Positions 1 to 11,588 of a DNA stretch of 64,000 bases are shown here, one piece after another. A program made the position numbers and the translations under genes. How positions within the stretch are numbered: the stretch's first letter is position 1; every line of letters begins with the position of its first letter. Source of the stretch: Micrococcaceae bacterium Sec5.8 (GTDB lineage Bacteria; Actinomycetota; Actinomycetes; Actinomycetales; Micrococcaceae); contig CP143429.1 in the NCBI GenBank assembly GCA_039636775.1, positions 1,984,001 to 2,048,000 on the forward strand. Reading direction: 5' to 3'. The notes beneath the pieces were generated by a model, which saw nothing but the letters and a program-made list of their open reading frames with translations, did no database searches and was not told the origin of the DNA.

Positions 1-1026
1 AACTTCGTTGTAGGAGATTCCGAGGCCGTCCAGCGCGTTCAGCGTGGCGTTGGCGTCGTTGTAGCCGCGGCTGATCGTGTTGCCCGTAACGGTACCGTGG
101 TCGAAGGTCGCGTCGAGTGTCTTTTCCGGCATGGTGTTCACGACGCCGGGGGCGACGAGTTCCGTGACGTACAGGGTGTCCGGGTAGGCCGGATCCTTGA
201 CGCCGGTGGAGGCCCACAGTGGACGCTGCGGGAGGGCTCCCGCGTCCGCCAGGAGGGCCCAGCGTTCGGTGGCGAACAGCTCTTCGTAGACCTGGTAGGC
301 CAGCCGGGCATTTGCCAGGCCCGCTTTGCCCTTGAGGGCGCGGGCTTCGTCGGTGCCGATTGCGTCGAGCCGCTTATCCACTTCGGAGTCAACGCGGGAG
401 ACGAAGAACGACGCCACCGAGTGGATCGTAGCGAGGTCGTGGCCGTTGTCCTTGGCCTGCTCCAGACCGGACTGGAAGGCGTTGACGACGGCCCGGTAGC
501 GCTCCAGCGAGAAGATCAGGGTGACGTTGACGCTGATGCCGGCGGCCAGGGTGGCCGTGATCGCCTCCAGGCCCTCCAGGGTGGCCGGGATTTTGATCAG
601 GACGTTGTCCTTATTCACGCGTTCGTAGAGTGCCTTGGCCTCGGCAATGGTGCCGGCCGCGTCCCAGGCCAGGCGGGGGTCCACCTCGATCGACACCCGG
701 CCGTCCACGCCCTTGGTCGCGGCGGCCACCGGGGCGAAGAGGTCGCAGGCGTCGGCGACGTCGGTGGTGGTGATGGAGAAGACAGTCTCTTCGACGCTGT
801 TGCCGGCGGCCGCCTGCGCGGCGATCACGGTGTCGTAGTCGTGGGCGACCGCGAGGGCTGACTGGAAGATGCTCGGGTTGGTGGTGACCCCGACGACGTT
901 CTTCTCTTCGATCAGTTTGCGCAGGGTGCCGGTATCCAGGCGTCCGCGGGAGAGGTCATCGAGCCAGATGGAGACGCCGGCATCGGAGAGCTGCTGCGTG
1001 GGGGTAGAGCTGGGGGTGGTGGTCAT
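1..1026 (-). CDS. tal: Transaldolase, C-terminus cut by window edge
   Basis: Cytosolic enzyme of the non-oxidative pentose phosphate pathway that moves a dihydroxyacetone unit between sugar phosphates through a Schiff-base lysine. The frame is open from ATG at 1026 to the window edge (342 codons), so about the last 30 residues are missing. Family blocks seen are [10 protein letters not shown] near residue 21, VTTNPSIFQ near 47, [11 protein letters not shown] near 108 and [13 protein letters not shown] near 141, the last holding the expected catalytic Lys. AGGAGT lies five bases before the ATG. It is downstream of tkt on the same strand, 71 bases away, so the two are probably cotranscribed. 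Identity is secure. Confidence 0.96.
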   Translation of the reverse strand, partial: MTTTPSSTPTQQLSDAGVSIWLDDLSRGRLDTGTLRKLIEEKNVVGVTTNPSIFQSALAVAHDYDTVIAAQAAAGNSVEETVFSITTTDVADACDLFAPVAAATKGVDGRVSIEVDPRLAWDAAGTIAEAKALYERVNKDNVLIKIPATLEGLEAITATLAAGISVNVTLIFSLERYRAVVNAFQSGLEQAKDNGHDLATIHSVASFFVSRVDSEVDKRLDAIGTDEARALKGKAGLANARLAYQVYEELFATERWALLADAGALPQRPLWASTGVKDPAYPDTLYVTELVAPGVVNTMPEKTLDATFDHGTVTGNTISRGYNDANATLNALDGLGISYNEV

Positions 1027-1045
1027 AGGTCACTCCTGGAGTCTG

Positions 1046-1076
1046 GGGCCGCCGCCACGGAATGGGACGGCGGCCC
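1046..1076. other. Hairpin between tkt and tal
   Basis: GGGCCGCCG (1046-1054) pairs with CGGCGGCCC (1068-1076) around a 13-base loop in the short tkt-tal gap. There is no U-tract toward tal, so it may be an intercistronic stability or attenuation element rather than a full terminator. Confidence 0.45.
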
Positions 1077-1097
1077 AAAGAACGAAAAAGGTGCTGG

Positions 1098-3224
1098 TTA
1101 GGCCTTAAGGCCGGCGAGGGAGTCCCTGGCGGCGGCCGCTACGGCCTCCGCGGTGATGCCGAACTCCTGGAAGAGGCGCTTGTAGTCCGCCGAGGCGCCG
1201 AAGTGCTCGAGGGAGATGGATCGGCCGGCGTCGCCGACAAATTCCTTCCAGCCCAGGGCAAGTCCGGCCTCCACGGATACCCGGGCCTTGACGGCGGCAG
1301 GGAGCACCGCTTCGCGGTAGGCGGCGTCCTGGGCGTTGAACCACTCCACGCACGGCATGGAAACGACGCGGGTGGGAATGCCCTGGGCCTGCAGGGCTTC
1401 ACGGGCCTCCACCGCGAGCTGGACCTCCGATCCGGTGCCGATCAGGATGACCTGCGCCTTGGCGGTGCGGCCGTCGGCTGAGGCCTCGGCCAGGACGTAG
1501 CCGCCGCGTGCCACGCCGGCGGCAGAACCGAAGGTGTCACCCTCGGCCTCTGACGTTCCGCGGGCGTAGGTGGGGATGTTCTGGCGGGTCAGCACGATCC
1601 CGGCAGGGTTTGCGTGGTTCTCGAGCATGACCTTCCAGGCTGCCGCGACCTCATTGGCGTCGCCGGGCCGGACAACATCCAGCCCCGGGATGGCGCGGAG
1701 AGCGGCCAGCTGCTCCACCGGCTGGTGCGTTGGTCCGTCTTCGCCGAGCCCGATTGAGTCGTGGGTCCAGACGTAGAGGGACGGGGCACCCATGAGGGCG
1801 CCGAGCCGGATGGCCGGGCGCTGGTAGTCGCTGAAAATCAGGAAAGTGCCGGAGAACGCGCGGGTGCGCCCGTGCAGGCTGATGCCGTTGACGATCGAGG
1901 CAGCGGCGTGTTCGCGGATGCCGAAGTGCAGCACGCGGCCGTAGGGGTTTCCCTTCCACGCCGCCGTGGACCGGGAGACCGGAATGAAGGAGGGCGAACC
2001 CTCGATCGTGGTGTTGTTGGACTCGGCGAGGTCGGCCGAACCGCCCCACAACTCCGGCATGACCGGGGCGATTGCGTTCAAGACCTTGCCGGACGCTGCG
2101 CGGGTCGAGACGTCCTTGCCGGCTTCGAACACCGGCAGTGCGGAATCGAGTCCGGCCGGGAGCTTGCGCGCTTCAACGCGCTCAAGCAGCGCGGCGGCCT
2201 CGGGGTTCCCGGACTGCCACGCCTCAAAGGCCTGCTGCCATTCGCTGCGCGCAGCCGCGCCGCGGTCCGCAGCTTCGCGGGCGTGGGCCAGAACCTCGTC
2301 GTCGACCTGGAAGGTGCGCTCCGGGTCGAAACCGAGGATGTTCTTCAGTGCGGCGACTTCCTCGGCGCCGAGGGCGGAGCCGTGGATCTTGCCGGTGTTC
2401 TGCTTCTTCGGGGCCGGGTAGCCGATGATGGTGCGCAGCGAAATGATGGACGGCTTGCCCGTCTCAGCCTTGGCCGCGACAAGTGCGGCGTGGAGCTCCT
2501 GCACGTCTTCCTTGTATTCACCGGTGCGGGTCCAGTCCACACGCTGGGTGTGCCAGCCGTAGGCCTCGTAGCGCTTCAGGACATCCTCGGTGAAAGCGAT
2601 GTCGGTGTCGTCCTCAATGGAGATGTGGTTCTCGTCGTAGATAACCACGAGGTTGCCGAGCTCCTGGTGCCCGGCGAGAGAGGAAGCCTCAGCCGTGACG
2701 CCTTCCTGCAGGTCGCCGTCGGAGGCGATAACCCAGACGGTGTGGTCGAACGGGCTGGTGCCGGGGGCGGCATCAGCGTCGAACAGGCCGCGTTGGCGGC
2801 GCTGGGAAAATGCGAAGCCAACGGCCATGGCCAGGCCCTGGCCGAGCGGGCCCGTGGTCACTTCCACGCCCGCGGTGTGCTTGTACTCCGGGTGCCCCGG
2901 AGTCAATGAACCCCACGTGCGCAGCGCCTCAAGGTCGGACAGTTCCAGACCGTAGCCGGAGAGGAAAAGCTGGATGTAGAGCGTAAGGGAGGTGTGGCCG
3001 GGGGAGAGGACAAACCGGTCGCGTCCCAGCCAGTCAGGGTTCTTCGGGTCGTGCCGCATCAGCTTGTGGAAGAGAAGGTACGCGGCCGGAGCCAGGCTCA
3101 TGGCGGTCCCGGGGTGCCCGTTGCCGACCTTCTCCACGGCGTCCGCGGCGAGGACGCGGATGGTGTCCACGGCGCGGTCGTCCAAGCTGGTCCATGACAG
3201 TTCTTGCTCTTCCAAATGTGGCAC
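1098..3224 (-). CDS. tkt: Transketolase
   Basis: Thiamine diphosphate enzyme that transfers two-carbon ketol units in the pentose phosphate pathway; cytosolic homodimer. About 708 residues from the chosen GTG at 3224, normal for the family. Seen: GNGHPG near residue 35, the ThDP/Mg motif SDGDLQEG (about 168-175) followed by [11 protein letters not shown], the central pyrimidine-domain block [11 protein letters not shown], and [18 protein letters not shown]. The frame stays open up to 3284, but the family usually begins near [11 protein letters not shown] 3224 has GAGGGG about 10 bases upstream, and TTG 3215 is an alternative. It precedes tal and diverges from ctaB, an arrangement shared with mycobacteria. 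Confidence 0.96.
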   Translation of the reverse strand: MPHLEEQELSWTSLDDRAVDTIRVLAADAVEKVGNGHPGTAMSLAPAAYLLFHKLMRHDPKNPDWLGRDRFVLSPGHTSLTLYIQLFLSGYGLELSDLEALRTWGSLTPGHPEYKHTAGVEVTTGPLGQGLAMAVGFAFSQRRQRGLFDADAAPGTSPFDHTVWVIASDGDLQEGVTAEASSLAGHQELGNLVVIYDENHISIEDDTDIAFTEDVLKRYEAYGWHTQRVDWTRTGEYKEDVQELHAALVAAKAETGKPSIISLRTIIGYPAPKKQNTGKIHGSALGAEEVAALKNILGFDPERTFQVDDEVLAHAREAADRGAAARSEWQQAFEAWQSGNPEAAALLERVEARKLPAGLDSALPVFEAGKDVSTRAASGKVLNAIAPVMPELWGGSADLAESNNTTIEGSPSFIPVSRSTAAWKGNPYGRVLHFGIREHAAASIVNGISLHGRTRAFSGTFLIFSDYQRPAIRLGALMGAPSLYVWTHDSIGLGEDGPTHQPVEQLAALRAIPGLDVVRPGDANEVAAAWKVMLENHANPAGIVLTRQNIPTYARGTSEAEGDTFGSAAGVARGGYVLAEASADGRTAKAQVILIGTGSEVQLAVEAREALQAQGIPTRVVSMPCVEWFNAQDAAYREAVLPAAVKARVSVEAGLALGWKEFVGDAGRSISLEHFGASADYKRLFQEFGITAEAVAAAARDSLAGLKA

Positions 3225-3685
3225 GAAAACCGGGCCCCTCTCTGTGCTGACGGCGGGCGGTAAGGGCAGTCCCGTCCGGGGCACAGTGTGGTGCCCGCTG
3301 CGGTACGTCCCAGCCGTTCACCATCGAAACGTTGATCTATCCTTCAGCCGCGAATGGGCATCTGCGGTAATAGCGGATGGACACCTCAGACAGTGGGACC
3401 GCCGCTGTGGCCGTCCCGTGCGCGCTGATCTGCAGACAGCTTAGCCCCATTCGCCCGGGCAGGCGCGGTATATCTCACCAAATGGACCGGATTTCGCCCT
3501 CGAGTGAACCGCCGGCCGCCGGGTCGGCTGTGAGCACTCGTTAATCTGAGTGACCTCCGGGAGCGGTATGATGGGTCGTGGCTACCAACGGGGGCGGGAA
3601 CACGGCTGTGCGCTGCTCGTGGACCTTTGCGAAAAGCAACCCGTGTTGCGAAAACAAGCCGGACTGAACAGCCAGACAGAACAGA
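3225..3685. other. Divergent tkt/ctaB intergenic region
   Basis: 461 bases without a convincing gene; the ORFs crossing it are antisense extensions. It must hold the promoters of tkt and ctaB. Visible are TATGAT at 3567-3572 (possible -10 for ctaB), the inverted repeat CACTC/GAGTG at 3535-3539 and 3548-3552, and a direct repeat TTGCGAAAA at 3627-3635 and 3646-3654. None is close to a known regulator site that I recognise. Confidence 0.5.
3567..3572 (+). promoter_or_regulatory. Possible -10 of ctaB
   Basis: TATGAT, one base from the sigma-70-type consensus. No good -35 is seen at 16-18 bases. It would give a leader of roughly 105 bases before the GTG at 3686. Confidence 0.35.
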
Positions 3686-4648
3686 GTGACTGCCACCGTG
3701 AGCACAACACATACGCCGCTGACCGCTTCTCTTCCGCGCGGACGGGCCGGCTTCGCCCGCAAAGCCAAGGCCTACCTGGCGCTCACTAAACCCCGCGTCA
3801 TCGAGCTGCTGCTCGTCAGCACCCTGCCTACCATGATCTACGCCGAGCGTGGCTTCCCATCCATCGGCCTGATCCTGGCGACCCTCGTCGGCGGCGCCTT
3901 CGCCGCCGGCAGCGCAGGAGCGTTCAACTGTTACATCGACCGGGACATCGATAAACTCATGCACCGCACCGAGAACCGGCCGCTGGTCACCGGTGAGGTC
4001 ACGCCCCGGGAAGCGCTGGTGTTTTCCTGGCTGCTGGGCGCGGCGGCAATTGCCATTCTCTGGTTCGGGGCCAACCCGCTCGCAGCGTGGCTGGGGCTCG
4101 GGGCGATCGTCTTCTACGTGGTCATCTACACCATGATCCTCAAACGACGCACCGCACAGAACATCGTCTGGGGCGGCGCCGCCGGGTGCTTCCCCGTGCT
4201 GATCGCATGGGCCGCGGTGACCAACACCGTCGAGTGGCCCGCCGTCGTGCTTTTCATGGTCATTTTCCTCTGGACACCGCCGCACTACTGGCCGTTGTCC
4301 ATGCGCTACGGCGAGGATTACCGCAACGCCAAGGTCCCGATGCTCGGTGCGATCGCCGGCGCCAAAGTCGTATCCGTTCAGGTGGTCCTGTACGCATGGG
4401 CCATGGTGGTGTGCTCGCTGCTGCTGATTCCGGCGGGCGGCGCCGGGTGGGTCTACACCGCCACCGCCGTACTCGCCGGAGCCTGGTTCCTCTACGAATC
4501 GCACGCCCTCTACAACCGGGCGCAGGCCGGGGACGTGTCCAATAAGGGAGCCATGAAAGTCTTCCATGGCTCGATCAGCTACCTGACCCTGCTCTTCCTC
4601 GCCCTCGCGGTTGATCCGTTCGTCGGTTCCGCCATCATGGGAAGCTGA
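3686..4648 (+). CDS. ctaB: Protoheme IX farnesyltransferase (heme O synthase)
   Basis: Membrane UbiA-family prenyltransferase that adds a farnesyl group to heme B, giving heme O for aa3-type cytochrome oxidase. 320 residues with about nine hydrophobic segments. The first Asp-rich motif is [14 protein letters not shown] (N81 onward), and the second conserved block is [23 protein letters not shown] near residue 32 is the classic N-terminal block. GTG 3686 is used; GTG 3698 (VSTTHTP) is an equally possible start. It converges with ctaA, which acts next in the pathway, only 36 bases away. Confidence 0.95.
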   Translation: MTATVSTTHTPLTASLPRGRAGFARKAKAYLALTKPRVIELLLVSTLPTMIYAERGFPSIGLILATLVGGAFAAGSAGAFNCYIDRDIDKLMHRTENRPLVTGEVTPREALVFSWLLGAAAIAILWFGANPLAAWLGLGAIVFYVVIYTMILKRRTAQNIVWGGAAGCFPVLIAWAAVTNTVEWPAVVLFMVIFLWTPPHYWPLSMRYGEDYRNAKVPMLGAIAGAKVVSVQVVLYAWAMVVCSLLLIPAGGAGWVYTATAVLAGAWFLYESHALYNRAQAGDVSNKGAMKVFHGSISYLTLLFLALAVDPFVGSAIMGS

Positions 4649-4684
4649 CCGGCTTCCAGCAAACAACAACGCTTTGTGTGATCC

Positions 4685-5629
4685 CTACTTCACCGGGCTG
4701 CTGCGGGCGAGGTCGGCTGCGTTGACAGCCGCGCTCATGAGAAGTGCCGAGCCGAGCATGTGGGCGGCGACCAGAAGCGCCGGGATGCCGTTGTAGTACT
4801 GCGTGAAACCGATGACGGCCTGCAGCACAGTGACGCCCAGCAGCAGAGCGACGGCGGTGCGGAACGCACCCGAAATCCTGCCCCGCACTACGAGGAACAC
4901 CGCGAACAGCGCCCCGGCTGTCACCAGGTAAGCCGGAACCGCGTGGATGTGCGAGAACAGGTCCCAGTCCAGGTCGTTGCGGGGGGCGTCGGCGTCGCCA
5001 GCGTGCGGACCTGCGCCGGTGACCACCACACCCAGGCAGACCGCCACGGCGGAGAACAAGGCAACGGCAGTCGTCAGCGGACGCGCCACACCCGGCAGGG
5101 CCGCGAGTTCGGCGGTGCGGAACTTCCCGGTCCGGCCGAATGCGCGGTTGACCAGCAGCGTGGCCACCACCACGAGGGCCATGGAGACCAGGAAATGCAG
5201 GCCCACCACCCACGGGTTGAGCTGGGTCAGCACGGTGATGCCGCCGATCACGGCCTGCGCCGGGATGCTGGCGAGCAGGGCCAGGGCCAGCAGGAAAAGG
5301 TCGCGGCGTTCCCGGCGCAGATTCCACAAGTACACCAGCATGGCAACGGCGACGGCGGCCAGCGCGAACGTCAGCAGCCGGTTGCCGAATTCGATGATCC
5401 CGTGGATCCCCATTTCCGGGGTATTCACCAGCGAGGAGTCCGTGCACCGCGGCCACGTGGGGCAGCCCAGGCCCGAGGCGGTGAGACGGACGGCGCCGCC
5501 GGTGACGATCAGGAGGGTCTGGCCGATCAGGGACAGCACCGCCAGCCGCTTGACCGCCGTATTAACGGTGTCAGGCAGCCACGGGATGGTGCGGGAAGTG
5601 GTCCGGGGTGTGCGGGAGGCCGTACTCAC
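4685..5629 (-). CDS. ctaA: Heme A synthase (COX15/CtaA)
   Basis: Integral membrane monooxygenase that oxidises the C8 methyl of heme O to give heme A. 314 residues with eight predicted membrane segments in two related halves. Seen are the loop Cys pair in GLGCPTWPRC, and histidines in VGLHFLVSM, SHIHAVPAYL and AAHMLGSALL that fit the heme ligands. GTG 5629 is chosen because it falls 8 bases after the permease stop (5637) and matches family length; the frame runs open to 5701 inside the permease gene. Close spacing implies cotranscription with the ABC exporter genes upstream. Confidence 0.93.
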   Translation of the reverse strand: MSTASRTPRTTSRTIPWLPDTVNTAVKRLAVLSLIGQTLLIVTGGAVRLTASGLGCPTWPRCTDSSLVNTPEMGIHGIIEFGNRLLTFALAAVAVAMLVYLWNLRRERRDLFLLALALLASIPAQAVIGGITVLTQLNPWVVGLHFLVSMALVVVATLLVNRAFGRTGKFRTAELAALPGVARPLTTAVALFSAVAVCLGVVVTGAGPHAGDADAPRNDLDWDLFSHIHAVPAYLVTAGALFAVFLVVRGRISGAFRTAVALLLGVTVLQAVIGFTQYYNGIPALLVAAHMLGSALLMSAAVNAADLARSSPVK

Positions 5630-5636
5630 AGTTTTC

Positions 5637-6446
5637 TCAATTCCATTTGAACCAGCGGGTTGCTGCGGTGCCGGCGACTGCCGTCCAGAGCAGCAGGACA
5701 AGGACCGGGGCGGGGTGGACGCTGCCGGAAAGAAACGCGTCCCGCAGGGCCTGCCCCAGGGCCCCGGACGGGAGGAAGTGCACGACGTCCTGCAGGAGGG
5801 CAGGGAGCCGCTCGGCCGGAATCACGATGCCGCCGAGGGCGCCGAGCAGGATCCAGAGCAGGTTGGTGATGGCAAGGGTGGCCTCCGGGCGGACGGTTCC
5901 GGCGACGAGCAGGCCCAGCGCGGTGAACGCCGCGGCGCCCAGCACCAGCACGGCTAGCCCGGGAACCCAGCCCGCCGGCTCGGGCTGCCAGCCCAGCAGG
6001 AGGGCTGCCGCCGTGACGACCAGTACCTGCAGTGCCAGGACGGCGAGGACCGCGAGAATCTTCCCCGCCATCAGGCCCGTCCGGCCCAGCGGGGTCGTCG
6101 ACAGGAAGCGCAGGACCCCGTACCGGCGGTCAAACCCGGTGGAGATGCCTTGGCCGGTGAAGGCGGTGGACATGGCACACAGCGCGAGGATGCCCGGCAC
6201 CGCAACGTTGATCCGGCTCGACCCGAAACTGTCCAGCAGGGGGGTCACGGTCAGGCCCACCATGGCCAGGAGCGGCAGGACGATCGCCAGGATCAACTGC
6301 TCGCCGTTCCGGAGCATGGTGGCCGTCTCGTATTTGCCCTGCTGGAGGATGCGGCGCAGCAACGGCGCGGGGGCGCTGCCAAGGGGGCGGACCGGCGGCG
6401 CGCTGCCGGCCGGTACGTTCCCTACTGCGGCACTGTCGCGGGTCAT
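5637..6446 (-). CDS. ABC-2 type transporter permease
   Basis: Membrane subunit of a two-gene ABC exporter. 269 residues with about six hydrophobic helices after a Pro/Ala-rich cytoplasmic N-terminus; blocks such as RRYGVLRFLSTTPLGRTGL are typical of ABC-2 permeases. ATG 6446 overlaps the TGA of the ATPase gene as ATGA, showing translational coupling. The pair lies directly upstream of ctaA, as in mycobacteria (Rv1457c-Rv1458c in M. tuberculosis as I recall), so a role in cytochrome oxidase or heme assembly is possible but unproven. Substrate unknown. Confidence 0.88.
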   Translation of the reverse strand: MTRDSAAVGNVPAGSAPPVRPLGSAPAPLLRRILQQGKYETATMLRNGEQLILAIVLPLLAMVGLTVTPLLDSFGSSRINVAVPGILALCAMSTAFTGQGISTGFDRRYGVLRFLSTTPLGRTGLMAGKILAVLAVLALQVLVVTAAALLLGWQPEPAGWVPGLAVLVLGAAAFTALGLLVAGTVRPEATLAITNLLWILLGALGGIVIPAERLPALLQDVVHFLPSGALGQALRDAFLSGSVHPAPVLVLLLWTAVAGTAATRWFKWN

Positions 6447-7414
6447 CGAATTTCCCTTCCGGAGATGTCGAGGAACACGTCTTCCAGGCTGCGGGCCTCC
6501 AGGCTCAGTGAGCGCGGCATGATGCCCCGGGATGCCCACTCCGCAGTGATCGCGGCAAGGTCTGCCGCGGTCATGGCGCCGGTGGCGGCGTAGCTGCCCG
6601 CCCGCGCCTCGGTGACGGTGACGCCGTCGGCCAGCACCCCGGTGAAATCGAGGCCGGGCTCGGTCTCGAACAGCAGCGTGCGGACGTGCTGCTCGCCGGC
6701 GCCGGGCGGCAGGGGGTGCTGCAGGAGCTGGGCCACCGTTCCTTCGGCAACGTTGCGGCCGGCGTCGATGATGTAGACGTAGTCCGCCAGCCGCTGGGCG
6801 TCGTCCATGAGGTGGGTGGTCAGGATGATCCCCATCCCGCGGTTCCGGAGCTCGGAGATGAGCTCAAACACCAGTTGGCGTGACTGCGGATCCAAGCCGG
6901 CGCTGGGCTCATCCAGGAACAGCACTTCGGGATTGCCCACCAGGGCGGCGGCAAGGGCAAGCCGCTGTTTTTGGCCGCCCGAGAGCCGCCGCACCGAGGT
7001 CCGGCTGAAAGCGTCGATGCCGAGCCGTTCGATCAGTTCCTCGACCGGCCACGGGTCCTGGTACATGCCGGCCACATGCCTGAGCAGGGGGACGGGACGC
7101 GCCGACGGCGGGAGCCCGCCGTCCTGGAGCATCACCCCGACGCGGGCCCGCAGCCCCGCCCCGGCCGTGTCCGGGTCCTCACCCAGAAGGCTGATGCTGC
7201 CGGAAGTGCGCTTCTGCAGCCCCTGGGCGCATTCGATGGTGGTGGTTTTGCCTGCGCCGTTGGCCCCCAGCAGGGCCGTGACCTGTCCGCGTTCGGCTAC
7301 GAGGGAAAGCCCGCTGACCACCCGCAGCATTTTGCCGTCGAGAGTGGGCAGTGGACCAACATCCTTGACTAGCCCGCTGATGGTCAGGACGGGGGATTCG
7401 GGGGATCGCACCAC
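6443..7414 (-). CDS. ABC transporter ATP-binding protein
   Basis: Cytoplasmic ATPase partner of the ABC-2 permease. 323 residues. Walker A is GANGAGKTTT (about 49-58), signature LSGGQKQRLALA, Walker B VLFLDEPSAGLDP, H-loop TTHLMDDA; a C-terminal tail of about 90 residues follows, as in drug-resistance-type ATPases (DrrA/CcmA-like). Two GTG codons stand in tandem at the start (7414 and 7411). TAGAAT at 7418-7423 lies six bases before the second, so translation may start at 7411 from a leaderless mRNA. It diverges from sufR. Confidence 0.9.
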   Translation of the reverse strand: MVRSPESPVLTISGLVKDVGPLPTLDGKMLRVVSGLSLVAERGQVTALLGANGAGKTTTIECAQGLQKRTSGSISLLGEDPDTAGAGLRARVGVMLQDGGLPPSARPVPLLRHVAGMYQDPWPVEELIERLGIDAFSRTSVRRLSGGQKQRLALAAALVGNPEVLFLDEPSAGLDPQSRQLVFELISELRNRGMGIILTTHLMDDAQRLADYVYIIDAGRNVAEGTVAQLLQHPLPPGAGEQHVRTLLFETEPGLDFTGVLADGVTVTEARAGSYAATGAMTAADLAAITAEWASRGIMPRSLSLEARSLEDVFLDISGREIR

Positions 7415-7493
7415 AGCATTCTACGTGATGTAGTACGTCCTGTTCGGGCCGGAGGATAGTCATGCCTTACTGGATGCGGGGACTAAATTAGGA

Positions 7494-7499
7494 CATGAT
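7494..7499 (+). promoter_or_regulatory. Possible -10 of sufR, leaderless
   Basis: CATGAT six bases before GTG 7506, with no ribosome binding site between. This supports GTG 7506 rather than ATG 7515 as the start, and places any SufR operator in the 91-base gap 7415-7505. I did not find a clean operator. Confidence 0.35.
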
Positions 7500-7505
7500 T
7501 GTGTT

Positions 7506-8344
7506 GTGTATTCCATGAGCTCTCCTTCTGTTGCCCTCGCCGGGCCCGGCCGTCCGCGCAACGCGCCGGCCGCCCCGGCCGTGGCGGCCGCGTTCCCGGC
7601 GGGCGACGCCGAGGAACGGACCCGGGACCGCGTGCTGAATGCGGTGCTCGAACACGGGCCCATCAGTGCCGCCGAACTCGGTGAGCTGCTGGGTTTCACG
7701 CCGGCCGCGGTCCGCCGGCACCTGGACCACCTTTCCCGCGACGGGGTGATCGAGGTCAAACGCGCAGCCCGGGCAGGCGCAGGTGCCGGGCGTCCGGCCC
7801 GGCGTTACGTCCTCAGTTCCCAGGGCCAATCCACGCTCGGGAACGATTACCTGGACATTGCAACGCTGGCGCTGCAGCGCCTCAGTGAAATGGCCGGTCC
7901 CGAGGCGGTCCGCCAGTTCGCCGTCGAACGCTTCGGTGACATGGAACGCCGTTACGCGCCGGAAATCGACGCCGCCGGTCCGGACATCACTGCCCGGGCG
8001 CAGGCGCTTTCCGAGGCGTTGAGCCGCGACGGGTTTGTGGCGTCCACCACGTCCATCGAGGCCAGGGCGCCGTTACCGGCGGCACTCTCGAGTGTGCAGC
8101 TCTGCCAAGGGCATTGCCCCATCCAGCAGCTCGCCGCGCACTTTCCGGTGTTTTGCGACGTCGAGACGGATGTCTTTTCCCGGCTGGTGGGCGTCGACGT
8201 CCGCCGGCTGTCCACGCTGGCCCGGGGCGGCCACGTCTGCACCACCCACATCCCTACAGGCCGTCCGGCGGCCGCGGTGCCAACCGGTCCCGCCCTTCCG
8301 GGCAGCCTGGACGAAATATCCAACCATCTGCAAGAAAGGCCGTG

Positions 8345-8345
<1 letters not shown>
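7506..8345 (+). CDS. sufR: SufR-type Fe-S sensing transcriptional repressor
   Basis: DeoR/ArsR-like winged-helix regulator expected to repress the suf operon when it carries an Fe-S cluster. 279 residues. Helix-turn-helix about 43-82 ([20 protein letters not shown]), then a basic wing. The C-terminal half has Cys200, Cys204, Cys217 and Cys245, a C-x3-C-x12-C-x27-C spacing that equals the one I recall for M. tuberculosis SufR (Rv1460). It is first in the operon, with its TGA overlapping the sufB ATG (TGATG), so autoregulation is likely. Confidence 0.9.
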
Positions 8346-9807
<1,462 letters not shown>

Positions 9808-9808
<1 letters not shown>

Positions 9809-11094
9809 TGACTGACATCACTACTGAAAAGGCCCGCATCGGCGCGCCTTCAGCCCAACCGTTCATCAACGGTTTCACCGAAGAGGGCGAAAGCCTGTCG
9901 CCGTTGAACACCGCGGAGTCCAAGTCACCGCTCGCCGGGGAAGCCGTCAAGGCCCACTCGCATGGCGGCGGCGTCGGCGTGCCCGACAGCTCCCGCGCCG
10001 GGCGCCTGGCGTCCTACCAGCTGGCGGACTTCAAACCGCTGACCGGTATGGAGGAAGACTGGCGGTTCACTCCGCTTAAGCGTCTCCGCGGCCTGCATAC
10101 CGCAGTCCTCAATGGACCCGCGCCGGCCGTGGCCGTCACCGCCCCGGACAATGTCACCGTTGAGACGGTTGGCCGGGACGACCGTCGGATTGGTTCCGCT
10201 GCGATTCCGGAAGACCGCGTCTCTGCGAACGGCTGGGAAAACTTCACCGAAGCCACCGTCATCACTGTTCCGGCAGAGGTCCAGGCCGACGGCGAGATCA
10301 GCGTCGTGCTCACCGGTCAGGGTACGGAGGCGTCCGCGCAGCACGTGGTGATTGTCGCCGAAAAGTTCTCCAAGTCAGTCGTCGTCCTGGACCACCAGGG
10401 CACCGCCGTCGTCTCGGAAAACATCGAAATGCTGGTAGAGGACGGCGCGCAGCTCACCGTCATCTCGCTTCAGGAATGGAACGACGACGCCGTTCACGCG
10501 TCCTCCCAGCAGGCGAAGCTGGGCCGCGACGCCAAGTTCAAGCACATCGTCGTCAGCCTCGGCGGGGACTTGGTGCGGGTCACGCCGTCGGCACGCTTTA
10601 CGGCCCCCGGCGCTGAAGTGGAACTCTTCGGCCTGTACTTCGCCGACGCCGGCCAGCACCTGGAGCAGCGGCTCTTCGTGGACCATGCCGTCCCCAACTG
10701 CAAGTCCAACGTCCTGTACAAGGGCGCCCTGCAGGGCCGCAATGCGCACACCGTCTGGGTGGGAGACGTCCTGATCCGTAAGGAAGCAGAAGGCACCGAC
10801 ACCTACGAGGCGAACCGCAACCTGGTCCTCACCGACGGTGCCCGCGCCGACTCTGTGCCGAACCTGGAAATCGAGACCGGCCTGATCGCCGGCGCCGGCC
10901 ACGCCAGCGCCACCGGACGGTTCGATGACCAGCACCTGTTCTACCTGATGGCCCGCGGCATTCCTGAAGAGGTGGCCCGCCGGCTCGTGGTCCGCGGATT
11001 CCTGAACGAGATCATCCAGCAGATCCGGGTGCCCGCGATCGAGGAGCGCCTCACGGCCGCCGTCGAACGCGAACTCGCGGCCACGGACAACTAG
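9808..11094 (+). CDS. sufD: Fe-S cluster assembly protein SufD
   Basis: SufB paralogue and structural partner in SufBC2D. 428 residues. The N-terminal region is variable; the C-terminal beta-helix carries GRNAHTVWVGDVLIR, TDTYEANRNLVLTDGARADS and HASATGRFDDQHLFYLMARG, all standard SufD blocks. ATG 9808 overlaps the sufB stop by one base (TAATG), so the two are translationally coupled and likely made in equal amounts. Confidence 0.96.
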
Positions 11095-11140
11095 TGCGCA
11101 GCACCGGAAAACACAGCACCAGAGAACACGGAAACCTTCC

Positions 11141-11500
11141 ATGACTGAACAGCCAAAGGGCGAACTGGTCTGCAACGCCAGCGAGATCCAAGTTAAGCAG
11201 GCGCTCCGGATCCTGATCGACGACTATCCGGTCGCGATCGTGAAGGACTCGATGGGCGAGATCCACGCCATCGGTGACACCTGCTCGCATGCGGACATCT
11301 CCCTCTCCGAAGGCGAGGTGGAAGGCTGCAAGATCGAGTGCTGGGGCCACGGCTCCCAGTTCGACCTGCGCAGCGGCGAGCCGCTCCAGCTGCCGGCCTA
11401 CGATCCGGTCCCTGTCTTTGCCGTCACCGTCCTGGATGACGAGGTCTATGTGGACTTCACCAACGTCCTGAACGGCGCCGAGGCTCCGACCTTCAGCTAG
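11141..11500 (+). CDS. Rieske-type 2Fe-2S ferredoxin of the suf operon
   Basis: Small soluble Rieske protein of 119 residues, similar to ferredoxin subunits of non-heme iron oxygenases. The cluster motif is complete: C48-S-H50 and C67-WG-H70, within GDTCSHADI and IECWGHGSQFDL. It lies between sufD and sufC. Its place suggests electron supply for cluster assembly or for a partner oxidoreductase, but that is inference from context. GAAACC precedes the ATG, a weak ribosome site. Confidence 0.92.
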   Translation: MTEQPKGELVCNASEIQVKQALRILIDDYPVAIVKDSMGEIHAIGDTCSHADISLSEGEVEGCKIECWGHGSQFDLRSGEPLQLPAYDPVPVFAVTVLDDEVYVDFTNVLNGAEAPTFS

Positions 11501-11588
11501 CTGCCCGCAGCCGGCACCCGCACAACTGAACTTATCGACAAGAAACCGCACAGTGCCGGAAGGCACCGTGCAGAGGAGAACAAGGCAC

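Noticed and set aside
3386..4669. 427-residue minus-strand frame over ctaB
   Set aside because: Antisense shadow of a well-supported gene; composition is His/Gly/Asp/Arg-rich with no family block.
7476..7490. DevR box before sufR
   Set aside because: GGGGACTAAATTAGG keeps only one half-site, with no matching second half.
7415..7505. SufR operator in the ABC/sufR gap
   Set aside because: I looked for the ACACT-N5-TGTGA style site remembered for mycobacteria; only a weak ACATGATTGTGT match is present.
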